The translations under genes and the position numbers were made by a program. The notes under the pieces were generated by a model that saw only the letters and a program-made list of their open reading frames with translations, was not told where the DNA came from and did not search any database. A stretch of 64,000 bases of DNA from Sphagnum magellanicum (taxonomy: Eukaryota; Streptophyta; Sphagnopsida; Sphagnales; Sphagnaceae), in assembly GCA_021904315.1 (NCBI GenBank), contig CM038917.1:310001-374000 (forward strand), written 5' to 3'. Shown here piece after piece: positions 10,565-22,806 of this stretch (within the stretch, counting starts at the first letter, position 1; every line of letters begins with the position of its first letter).

Positions 10565-13500
10565 TGCAGATGCCTGAGGGATTAGTCTCAGACATCACAA
10601 TTTGTGGGCATGAAATCTGTACCTCAGTTTTCAGCAATAAAAACCACCTCCTTTCAACTGCCTTTGTTCTCATTTTGTGCTAAGTTTGATCAACGCGAAA
10701 GATTAGGTAGTTGCCATAAATTATGAGTTCTCAGAAATGGGTAGTGTAGACAGTTTAGGATTGTGACTGCATTTGCAAGCGGGTTGTGGATTCTGCCATT
10801 CAATTCCAAGTTCTCTGGCATGGGTCATCACTGAGATACTCTTACCTAGTCTGTAGTATAAGAATTAATCAGCACAATTTGTTTCTGGCAGTGGCTGCCA
10901 AATTTGGAGTGTTTTCTCCTGATGTTTTCTGCCTATTTAGAGGTAGTCTTCTGCCTATAAACTACCCTCTAAAACAACTTCACCATCTTCAAGTAACCAT
11001 GGTGAAAAGTAAAATGATTTTGCCTGTTTCTTTTTGAAAGCACGGTGAAGAAAAACTGGGGTTATTATTTGATTGTCCCAGATGTAACCGTGCTGGTTAG
11101 TTTGGTTTACATGCACTGCTTTCAGGGTTCTTTTTATGTCTTTAGATATCATTTTCCCAAATTTCACTACAACACACAACTTGTTTGCCCCCCCCCCTTA
11201 TTTTTCTTCCTATTAATTTGCCTACAAATTATCACCTATTTGCTGAACACATTACTTGTATTCCTTGTGTTATGGATCTGCCACAATTATGTGCATATAT
11301 TGATATCTATTACCTATCATATACTTGCCTTTTAATCAATCAGAACCAGGTTCAGAACCAGAACTGATGATTCTAACTCACCAAACCGGGTATCTACCCA
11401 ACATTGCAAAATACTTGGCCTTCCCCATGCCATTTGAGCCAGCCTCTAAAGGTAAACAAATAACATGTTTCCATGTTTGGTAACATGTGAAAACTATTGA
11501 CCTTATATAAGATAATGAATGCTAAAACTTCCCATATTTTTATACTTTTTATTTATTCTTCACACCTTAGGAAACAAAACAAAACAAAACATAATTTACT
11601 TTAAAGAAAAAATCACATAGATTGCTAGTTGGATAAAGGTTTAACATTCATTTGACCTAACGATGTTGGCAACTCTGGTGAAAAAAATTTATCCCTGGAT
11701 TTACACAAAAATTCTTATTATCCTAGCTACACTTATCAACTACTTCAAACCAAAGATACATTGAAATGTAAAGTAAGATGATTGCTAAATGGTATGATAA
11801 TATGAGTAAAGGCACTGGAACTTTACATGAAAGCATAAATGTATCATGAGATCTTGCACTCATGTTCATGGTCCTTCTCATTGCCCTCCTATTCTCATTG
11901 ACCTCTTGAGTCATATTCATCTTGCACTCCTCTGTGTGGTCTTTCTTGTCGCCTTCATGTTCTTGTTGACATTCAATTCATCTTGTTCTTAGCCTCTTTG
12001 TCCTCTTCCTAACCTAATTCCCTCCCCCTCACTCCCATTTTTTGTATTGTTAGTTACTCAAAGGTAGGCTAATGTAGCCTTGCTACAACATGACCTTTTG
12101 CTAACATCCTTGCATTTGCTCTTGCCCTAGCCTTTGACTGTACTACTATTGTAATGCCTCGGTTGACCCATTGTACCTCAAAAGATGCGTTCTAAAACCA
12201 ACTTGAAAATTTTGGTGAAATCTATCCCATGTTTCCTTGATTGCAATTGCAAACCATGCTCTATTGAAATATGTTTTATATAATGTCTCTCAATCAAACT
12301 TAACTTTGAGTTTTTTTCTCTACAACATTATGTGATTTAGCAATTTGCATGAATATATATATTTTTACCTTTCCTTTCTATTTTGTTCTCTAATTCGTAT
12401 TATAGCCTCATTGTTTTATTTTTTTGCCATATGTTATCTTGATATTCACTAGGTATTCGCTAGAGGTTACAACATGGGATTGGCTATAATCAACTTATGA
12501 TTCCTTGCCATTGTTCTTTGTGCTTGAATAGATGGGGGAACAACATTAGGTTTTCAAGGCAAAGTGAAGTTGGGCTTCTTGCAAATTTTAAGACTTGTGC
12601 TTAACATTCATAATTGGATCCATCTAAGTTTATTATTTGGTGTAAGATATCTTTTGTTATCCTTGCAAGACTTGTATGTAGGTACAATCACGGCTGGGGT
12701 ACACAATAGGAACCATGAAGGACATAGTCTTATTTTGTGTCTTGAGTCCTAAGACCAAATCATGTTTTGAGATGTGAAACAATCAAAGGATGTCATGTAT
12801 GTTTAATCATTCAACCAAAAAGTGTTGCAAATTTTTTTTAAATTAATTAAACAAATTTTGGATGTCTTGTTGAAGCATAAATGATAAAAGAATGTAGGAT
12901 TCCAAGACATTTTTAAAACAATAGTCTTTCATTTGGAGTGCCAAAGTCTTAGTAAAAACATTAAAAATGTCCTTTTTTTAGATCCACATGTGCTATATTT
13001 CCCCCCAAACCTTTGGAATGTAAAATATTTATTAATATAATTGTCATTATTAATGTAGCCTTTTTTATGAAGAAAATTCAAGATTCTAGTATCAATTCCA
13101 AAAAATTTGGTTTTTTATATTACCAAAAATTTATGTCATCGTGTAGAACATACTTTATTTTATTTGTGGTTAAAATATGACTCAATTTGAACAAATATTG
13201 TTATTCTTGTTGATTCCTCTTTAATAAAACTGCATAGTGGGACAATGTTCTTGAAATGTGTTCCAAGACATTTAAGGACATGTTTAAATCATCCAAATCA
13301 CAAAAAATCATAACCATTTCAATCACAAAGAATGTGAATATCTAATGAAAGAATAAATTCACCAAAATAAATGAATCGATAAACATAGTGGTCATTCAAA
13401 ATAGTGTCTTGTGAGTGATTTTGGGGTGAGACATTCCTTTTGTGTACCCCCCAACCATGATTGTGCCCAAGTTTTTCCACATTGTAAATTAGTTTTTGAT

Positions 13501-16500
13501 CATCAATATTAGTTTTAGATGGAACATGTTTTTTTTGTATTTGCAATGTTGATGAGCTTTGTAGCTCCATGTTCACCCCGTTCTTAATGATCATCCATGG
13601 CCTCATTAAAATCTTTTGCATTGTCTTCATTTGACATCTTGACGTTATGTGTTGCAATGTGCATCTCACTAAATCTAGTCCTACCATCCATGGCACTGGG
13701 GTTAAACGGCCAAATCTTTATAACCTTAAAACCATTATTTATATTTTGTTTCTAGAATGCCTCATCTAATGCCTTATTTACCCAACTTGTAAATGTAACC
13801 TTGTTTGGTGTGAATTGTAATTGTTTTCGACCATGTTGTCGTTTCTTTTTTGAAAATTGCTTTGCAGGGTTTGAAACAACTAACATCTAAAGGCTATAAT
13901 GAATTGAAGGTGTGAAGGCAAGGTTGTCATGTCCAACCCAAATTCCTATGCATGTTTTAATGCCTCTAGAGTTACATGTGAATTTTGTTTGTTAATAATG
14001 AAAAGATGGCAATTGGTTTGAAACATTCCTCTTGGGGGAATACTAAAAGGGTTAAACAATAATGCAAGTAGAATCATAGGCCATATGTATAAGAAATGAT
14101 TTTCTAACTAAGACCTTCTAAATTGAGGTCCCATCCGAAGGCTGAAGGGAAAGATCCCAAATCCATAAGGTCCTAGTTACAAAACCTTCACCTACTTAAT
14201 TTCCCACTAGATTTTTCTTTTCATCTCTTTTTAATTTCCCTCTTTCTTTTTCCTTTGTATTTTTACTATAAACAATAGTTCTACAAGTGGATCTCCCAAG
14301 GCAAGAGGATGAGAATGCCACAAAGCGAATCTCTTGATGTAAATATAATAAGATTATTTTTCTAAAAGAACATTATTTATTTTAGGGTTTTTTAAAAAAT
14401 ACTAAAAGATGAAAACGAGAACTAAACCATCCAAAATTTGGAAGCATAATTGATAGGTTGTATGAAACTTCTCGTATTTCAAAAGGTATAGTGGAAAATT
14501 TGGGCAAGGGAGGGTCTAAAAAATACATTAAGAAAAAACTCACTAAATTTTACATTAAGGAAAGACGCCAAGTGTAGGCCTAAATGTTTCTAATTTTCTA
14601 ATATATACATATTAATGCCACCTTATAATAATTATAATACATTGTTTCATATTATTATGTACCTTATATTATAATTAAATTGATTATTTGAATAAAATGT
14701 ACCCTATTTTTAATTAATTAACTTATATTTTTACCCAACAACCAATATATTGCGCCCTATATTTTTACTCATGTGTTTTGTAGTTTTTTTTACTAGGGTC
14801 CCCCCCTAGGTTTAAACTATATGCAATAATGCACTAGCACAAGCCAAAATGCTCATGCTTCATGCAAAATGATTAAATCAATTTTTTTTTAAAATCAAAT
14901 AAAATTACAATTCAATCTCTTCCATCATTTTTTGTCTAATTAAATTCCCAATGTGACTATTACTTTTCCAATTTAGGCATTGATAGTTCTACTAGAAAAT
15001 TACATTATTAATATGGGAGACTTTGAGTGTATTATGGAACAATGCATGGTTCAATTAAGGTAAGTTGCAATAAATAGTTTTGATTGCTCATTCAACCAAG
15101 AATGCGAGGGTAAAATTATGAAATATCTTTGCTCTTTGCATGTTGTCAAATTTACTAATGTAAAAGTTCAAATTTTGCATAAAACTTGAATAGAATTTGC
15201 ATGATTCATTTTTTTTATGGTTACATATGCAAGTTTCAATTTTGTATGGTCATTAATATCACTTTTCTTGGCCATAGATTTCTTTTCATGGTTATATGTT
15301 TTAAATTTCATGCTAGCAAGTGTACTATTTCATGATGACATGGTACCATGAAATTTGCAACTTGTGAGGCATAACTCCAATTGCGCAAAACATAATTTCA
15401 TGGTTGCTTATTTCATGCAATAAAATCCATTGAAATTGGAACCATAATTCATAATTTTAAAAAACTCACAATCATGTTCTTGATTTCATTTTGGGAACCA
15501 TAATTGTGATAGTTTTAATCTATTGGTCAAGACCAAAACTAGAAGTGTTTCATAAAAATAAAAACCACCCTTGGAACACTACTTTCCATAAAACTTTTGG
15601 GGTCGTTTTTGAGCACAACTTAAAAATTTGACCTCCAATGTGTTTGGAAAATAGTTTTGGGATTTAGGAAACCTTCAATTGGAGTTCCATTCAATCTAGT
15701 ATTAGGTTAAATTCCATTTATGTTGCATCCAACTAAAATTCATATATTTTCTAAATAGGTAGCCCCATTCATGGAATTGGGTATTAGTGTAGGCAAGAAT
15801 TGAAAACAAACATAGTCAAGAAAAAACAAATCAATAGAGTCAATGAGCCAAGATGAAAATTAAGTGGAAAAAACCAAACTTTTTTGTGGATGATTTTTAT
15901 CCATTGTCCACATAAAATGGTTGGTCATGATAAGTTATTAAGTTGGATGAATTTCAATTCCATTTTAATTGAAAATTTGACATTCATATGTAAATTTTCT
16001 ATTATGCATTTTGGAATGTGGATCATAATTTGACAATCTTGATTTTCTAAACTCATGAACAATTTAAGATACATGGGTCATATGTGTATAAAATAATTTT
16101 TTTTTGTGGATTTGACCATGTTAGAACCTTCCCAAACCATGTAGGCCCTTACTCCAAATCTAGTATATTAAAAAAAACTTGAACAAAATGGTGCACATTT
16201 GTCATTTTACAACTTTTGGACTAAATGAGAAAAAGATATTGTAATCAAAGACAATTTTTTCTCTCAACAAATTAAATTAAGATTAATTTATTAAAGTTTT
16301 GACACTTTACGCAAAAGCTAAAAGGTTTTGTATATGTTGGCAAATGGAAAAAATGGCCCACAAATGAAATATGATATCTTCTTCATAATGATTTTAAGGT
16401 TATGATATATGTTGTATGAATTGTGTTGAGGTCTATGTCAATTATCCAATTATAATGATCAAATTCATGAAGGGTCACATCGAGTTTATTTGGATGTCAT

Positions 16501-19295
16501 GATTCAAAATTCACAAAAACATATCAAACTTATGATTCATGTTCGGCAAATTTTGTTGAAATAATTGCCCCAAGCTAAATATTTTAGAGTGTTAACAATA
16601 GTTTTTATGTATACTACATCCACTAATGTGTTTCAAATTTACCTACTGTTTTGAATTAGGTTTTAGTTTTTAGAATTTCAACAAATTATTCTTTGTTTTT
16701 TCCCTTTGTTCAACTGACCCTCTTATGTGTTAATTAATGTTAAGGGTGCAGTCACAATCAAATGAGCCAAAAAGGCATTGGACGGTGAAGAAAAATAGTC
16801 AAAATTAGAGAAATAATTATGTTTTACCATTTAAAACCATGGCAATTATGGCAAGTTCTTCCTTTTTCATTCATATGAATCTCAAGGAATTCAAACCAAA
16901 AATCCATTTGATAAAATTTTAAGTTTAAATTTCGAATTAAAACCTTTCAAAATGAACACCTATTGCATTAGAAGGAATCAATTTTGCAAAGGACTATAAA
17001 AAAGACTCATATAATATTTTTAAATATGGGAAAAAAATTGAGAAAATAAATACCTATTAGTCACATTCAAAAAGCATTCATACCTTAAAATATGTGGAAT
17101 TTGAAAACTTTAAAAATTCAAAAAACTTCCAAAATTGATCCAAAGTTTTAGAACTTCAAATTTTTTTTACCACATATAAATGAGGTATAATTTACATTAT
17201 GTGTTAAGAAAAGTTATGATTTATTATACAAGAAAACATAAAAATTAAGAAAATCAATTTGTGGTTATGATTTGAAATTGTCGTCTTTTTAAAAAATGAA
17301 ACATTAAATTTACAAGGAGTTAACACATTTTCAAAACTTATAAACAAAAAAAACATGTCATGTACTTGGACAATTATAAACACTTTTAGAATAATTTGCA
17401 AAAATAATTGCTCAAAAATTCATTTGTATGAAAAAGCTATTTTTGGGCAAACAAACATATAGTCATTTTTTAAAGTAACACCATTGGCTCATTGTATCTC
17501 ATTTGCAACTTTAAACATGAATCATATGTAAGATATATGAATTTCAAATCATGATAGCCATTATATTGATAGGTATTCCATATTGAGATGTATCCCATGT
17601 TCCTTTTGAGGAATTTTTGTTTATGGCCAAAGTGGCAATTGTTCATAGAAAGATGTAGAATATGTGGTAACTATCTAGATTAGGAAATCTTAACCAAAAT
17701 TTTAGCTAAAATTATAGTCCAAATCTATAATCATCCTTCCAACATATTTTTAGTTAGACACTAAAACTCTCATATATGGTATACGAGATTTTATTTTTTA
17801 TAAGGTTGATTCTACAACTAAATACCTTTAAAATTGCCTTCTTCGTTTTGATTTTCTTTAGATTCAATTGTGAAAAAAACATTTGATGTATGCCATTGGA
17901 GACTTATTGTGGTTAGGACTTATATTTAATTTGTTGGGGCTTACCTCCCAAGCCCAAACATTTTTTTGTAATGATGTTTTTTCCACTAGTCCATCACAAA
18001 AACATACATTTTAATTTTTGGAAATCCCCAAATTTATCTATGTTTTAATTTCAAGCATAAATTAATATAAGTCTTAATTTTGGACAATTGATATAATTAG
18101 TTCCAAGAGGAAAATAATCAATTATATATACACATTGATTATTTTCCTCTTGGAATTAATTATATTGATATATGGGACAAAATGAGGTGATATTTATGAA
18201 CATGTTGGGAAACACATGAGGGATTTTAAGATGCAATTGGGAACTTAGGATTTGGCATTCATGTTCTATTTGTATTCATGGGCTAGATTTACATAATGTT
18301 AAATTAGTCAATCTTTCCATCTCTAATGATCATGCAAGGAAACAAAATTGGAGAACTAGGTTATATTATGGACAATTTTGAAACAATGAAACAAGAAGCT
18401 CTATTAGGATTGCAAATGGAAATGGATGGAGTTTCAAAACTAAGTGAACATGACAAGAATGAATGATACTTGAAAGTGAAACCATTTCCCTTTTTCATGA
18501 GTAGCATAGGATGATAAACAATAATTATTCACATTTAGAGCTATTTTATACCATACAACAAGAATGCCAAAGGAAGAGGATATGTTGTGAAAAAGGGAAA
18601 ATGTAAAGTGGACTATTTGATAAAACCTACGCAAATCTATCCAATACACAACACTTGTTTAGTAGATGGAAGTATGCACCTTGTACCTACTAGGGTATCT
18701 AGAGAAGTCCAATATGTAAATCAATAATTATATTGGTAATCTATTGTCATTTCACAAAAGTCTTTCACAATGTTAATTGTCACATGGTGGTTTTTCACAT
18801 ATTCATATCTTGTTTGATTATCCATGTTTGAAATCAATACAACAAATTAAAAATGGAGACAATTTTGTGCCTAAATTTCTAGAAAATAATGAATCCAGCT
18901 AAATGTGTATGAGTGGAAAAATTAAACCATCCCCAATGACATTTTAACTAGAAGAATTACACAATCAAAGCTAGGGGTCACACAAATCAGTTCTTACATT
19001 TCAATAACAAGTTTATTATTGGATCATTTGCTGAGTATAAATGACCATTTAATTCATGTTAACATTAGAGTATGGGAAAATGTTCCCTAATTATAACGAT
19101 TTATGATATGGCATATGTTCATATTATAAATCATTATGACAAAACCTTGTGTTTTTAAAAGTCTTTTATTTAAATTAACAATTTCAAATGCTATTTTATT
19201 CAATATAATGTTTATTTTGTTAGTGAAAATATCAATGTTTTCCTTAACCATTATTTGCAAAATTAGGAACCAAGCAAGAAAATTGACTGATTACA
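10565..19295. other. Long AT-rich intergenic region
   Basis: The first ~800 bases may include the old 3' flank of the GDT1-like gene. Beyond about 11.4 kb the sequence is strongly AT-rich. Frames are short, the longest being 125 codons at 13,319-13,696 on the minus strand, and I recognise none of them. Apart from a strong hairpin at 18.1 kb, listed separately, I see no RNA gene, transposon terminus or conserved exon. Confidence 0.55.
18086..18172. repeat. Long near-perfect hairpin (inverted repeat)
   Basis: A perfect 22-bp stem pairs 18,101-18,122 ('TTCCAAGAGGAAAATAATCA' plus AT) with 18,134-18,155 across an 11-base AT-rich loop. Pairing continues outward with a few mismatches ('TAATTATAT' on both sides), giving a stem of roughly 35-38 bp. 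It could be the fused ends of a foldback element or MITE, or a precursor-like RNA hairpin. Nothing in the sequence decides between these. Confidence 0.85.
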
Positions 19296-19658
19296 ATGGT
19301 TCAATCCCAAGGAACAGAGACAACTATTCCATCTAGTTCCTTTTAGTCTTTTCTTCCCAAAACACTTGTTGCCTTTTTGGGAAAGAAAAGGAATGGAGGG
19401 AATTGTTTCATCAGGATAATTTTGGTCCTTTCTTTCCCAAAAAATTATTAGTTGCCTTTTTTGGAAAGAAAGGAACTCAATCAATTGTTCCATTCGGTTT
19501 CTTTTAGTCTTTTCTTTCACAAAATTTACTTATTGCTTTTTGAGAAAGAAAGGAATGAAAACACCCATTCTATGCAGTTCCTTTTGGTCCTTTCTTTCTT
19601 AAAATTTACTTGTTGCCTTTTTGGGAAAGAAAGGAATGGAGGCAACCATTCCATTTAG
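19296..19658. repeat. Tandem array of four ~81-bp units, each a hairpin
   Basis: Units begin at about 19,336, 19,414, 19,496 and 19,577, so the period is 78-82 bp. A partial unit end precedes the first ('AACTATTCCATCTAG' compared with 'AACCATTCCATTTAG' at the end of the last). Each unit contains a pyrimidine arm like 'TTTGGTCCTTTCTTTCCC', a 20-25 base AT-rich loop, and a purine arm like 'GGGAAAGAAAGGAA', so each can fold on itself. The arms are more conserved than the unit joints. Immediately downstream (about 19,670-19,692) is a short telomere-like 'TTAGGGTTTTTAGGGTTT' stretch. No coding function is supported. Confidence 0.85.
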
Positions 19659-22079
19659 ATCAAGGTTTAGGACTTAGGGTTTTTAGGGTTTCCATTTGGG
19701 TTCTTGTTGGAAATGGTCACAAGGTAAAAACAAACATATATTTTGCCACTATGGATGACTTGGTGAGGGCATTATTGCAATAATTTTTTTACCATTTGTT
19801 CTTGTATGGCCATGAAATGGGTATAGGACCTATTGAAATATATTTATTTTTTTGGGAGGCTTCTCATTCATTAAACCTAAATAAGTTTGCAGAGGTAGTG
19901 TGCAATGTTGTTTTTGGTTCTCCCTTGCATTTCAAGGGAATTAGTTTGGAAGGTGACACGTGTTTAATGTCTATGAAAAGAAAGTTGGATGGAAACTCAC
20001 ACATACCTTTTAAAAATGTCTTCACAATTAACATGCCCATCAAGAATAAGTCACTTGCCCATGTGTGTTAGAATCCACACCCCTTGACCCCGTCACTCAA
20101 TGTGTATAATGTAAATCTTTCTTGGTGACATTATTCACAACCTTAATAGTTTCCATGGAGGAATTCCAACATTTGCAACAACATTTTCAAAGTCTCACAT
20201 GTCCCCATAACTCCATCTAATGTGGTAACTTGATTTCAAATTCAAACAGTGGAGAATTATGTTTGACCATATTAGTGCCATCTTTAGAGGACAACCAACA
20301 CAACAAGAATAACTTCTTCTATTGCTACTTATGCAAACAACACTATTCAATGTTCAACATTCATAAGATGGGGAGGACCAATTGTGGCCCCATGTTTCCT
20401 TAGATGACTTTACAACCATCACCATTTATAAGGGCTTGAGAAACGTTTTGGTTTTGTTATAGTAATATGGTTCATTGTGCACTTGTGGAGTTGTATGCAA
20501 TTGAAGCATGACAAATCACCTATTCCCAAGGTTTGGCCTATTAAACTAGTAGCAAATATTACTCAATGTGAGGTTGATGCATTGGGTCAAACAAGTTTTG
20601 TGTTCATTCATGGTGCATCTCATGTTACACCAATAACATAGTTCAATCAACTTCATATTTTTCTAGGAGTTGTCCCCAACATGAGAAATGGGTGCAACAT
20701 CCATATGAAAACAATGTTTGCCAACAAACATGGCTAAGATGAATGATGCATGCACCTTGGATGCCAATGTTGTAAATATTACCTTTAGGGCAAATGCATA
20801 CTACGGTGGACCAAAAATGACCATGAAAAAAATCCATTTATACATAGTTTTTGGTGTATTCATCACCTTTAAAATGATTTTGTTGATTAAAAATTATTTT
20901 TTTACAATAATTATGTGTTGTACATTTTTTATAATATATTTTAAAACACTTTCAACGAGAATACTTGAATCAAATTCAAACATATTATTTTGAAAAATAC
21001 TTTATTCGAATATGTGATTTTGACCTTCCAAAAAAGTATTCAAATGCCCACTTTCATTTATAATGGCATCTTTAATAAGAATTTTAATATGCATTTTGAT
21101 CATACAACTTGTGATAAAGTACTATTATGCAAATGATTTAATAACCCAAAATCTATGAATCCATTTAGGGACTAAATAATGATTGTGACTAAATTTAACA
21201 CACAAGTTTAAAAGTCCCCCCTAAACAAAAATATGGACATATGGTTTTCCTTTTTGAATATGTTATTCCTATGATAATATATATCATATATGTGAGTCCT
21301 TTTTTACAAATTTTTTATAAAAAATGAACTTAGGAAAAATTATGTAGTTAAAGGGTTTAAAATTTTTGCACCGTGACACAAAAAAAGGGATATTGTAGTA
21401 TGCATTTACCCTTCACACCTCAAGAATATACTTATATCTATGAACTATCGGTTCATGAATCAACTATCACCAACCTACCATGCACCTATTTTGTCACAAT
21501 TGGTGCATTTCCCAAGTACTTGTTCAAATTTTGTTTCCAATCTAGCAAGTTCTAGACATAGCTACGACCTTACTTGCAAGCACATTCACTACATCTATAA
21601 TGTGTGTTTGGATTTGGTAGGGGACAATGAAACACACCAACCATCATTGAGTTGGAATGATGTAAAAGATATTTCGATGTTGGATCCTCTTGATCCTTTT
21701 CATGCAACTTGATGTATAAAGGGGAATATGGTGCCTCATTGAATTTTTGGAATTTTAAAATTTATATCTAGTGAATAGTTCATGCAGTTTTGGTTTTTAT
21801 TTGCTACTTGTGTTTTCTTATTGATGAATAAAGATTGCACTTATGTATTGGTGCCCATATATTGTGTATAATTTTTAGTTTATAGAAAGGCTTTATGTGA
21901 TTTTATTATATGGAGTTGCATGACATTAAAGTAATGTGTTGTGCACATGGGGAAAAGGGTTCATAATTGTTGGAGAATCAAAAATAATAATTCCTTTCTA
22001 TTTTGTTTACATGTTTAGTATCATTTTCACAGATTTTGAATGTTTACATCCATCTGTTCTTATAAATCCTTTTCCATGT
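19659..22079. other. AT-rich intergenic DNA
   Basis: Plus-strand frames of about 90 codons (19,796-20,071; 20,718-20,993; 21,440-21,712) match no known family and show no splice support. Nothing else is recognisable. Confidence 0.5.
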
Positions 22080-22735
22080 TTGTAATTCCTTTAAGAGGGA
22101 TGGATGAATTCATCCATGGATGTACAATAATGACAATGGATGAATGACATTGACCATACATGAGCTTTAATTGGATGCCTTTCATCCATTACATCTAATA
22201 TTTGTTAACAAATGAATGTCAATCCATTCATGAGGGATAAACTTCAATCATCAACAAATGGATGAAAGGGATATTCAACCATGCATGAATGAAAGATTAT
22301 GTCCATCCATGGTAATTGAATGTCATTCATCCATTATATATGACATTTGTCTACAATTGGATGACCTCCATCCATGAGTGACATCCATCCTAGGATGATT
22401 ATATTTCAATCATAATGAATGGATGAAAAACATTCATCCCTGCATGAATGACATATGGTCCATCCATGATAGTTGGATATCATCCATACTTTACAAACAA
22501 CATTCTTTAACAACTAATGACCTCCACTATTAATGAATGGATGAAATTCATCCATTCATGATTGCATGGATGTATGCATTCATCCTTGATGGATAGATGT
22601 CATTTGTCCATCCATGCTGCACATGAACCAATCAATCACGAGTACATACATCCTTCTATACAATACATCCATATTATCATACAACTATTTGTTTTCAAAT
22701 TGATGAATGTCATCCAATGCATGGACAATGATAAA
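22080..22735. repeat. ATCCAT/ATGGAT-rich degenerate simple-sequence tract
   Basis: For about 650 bases the sequence is dominated by short words such as ATCCATG, CATTCATCC and GGATGAAT on both strands, often as local palindromes like 'CATCCATGGATG'. Spacing is irregular, so this is an expanded and decayed microsatellite rather than a clean tandem repeat. It ends about 70 bases before the left arm of the large inverted duplication. Confidence 0.8.
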
Positions 22736-22806
22736 TGCATGGTTTTAATCAACATTGACCTATTGTTGGTGCACACTCTATGAAAGCGCACTCTGAAAAG
22801 ACAACC

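Noticed and set aside
13319-13696. 125-codon minus-strand open frame
   Set aside because: No recognisable domain, lies in AT-rich desert, and lacks supporting splice sites or conserved neighbours.
19296-19658. CRISPR-like reading of the ~81-bp array
   Set aside because: Units are repeats without unique spacers, there are no cas genes, and the genome is eukaryotic.
19663-19692. Telomere-like TTTAGGG words
   Set aside because: Only two or three imperfect units, too few to be an interstitial telomere tract.
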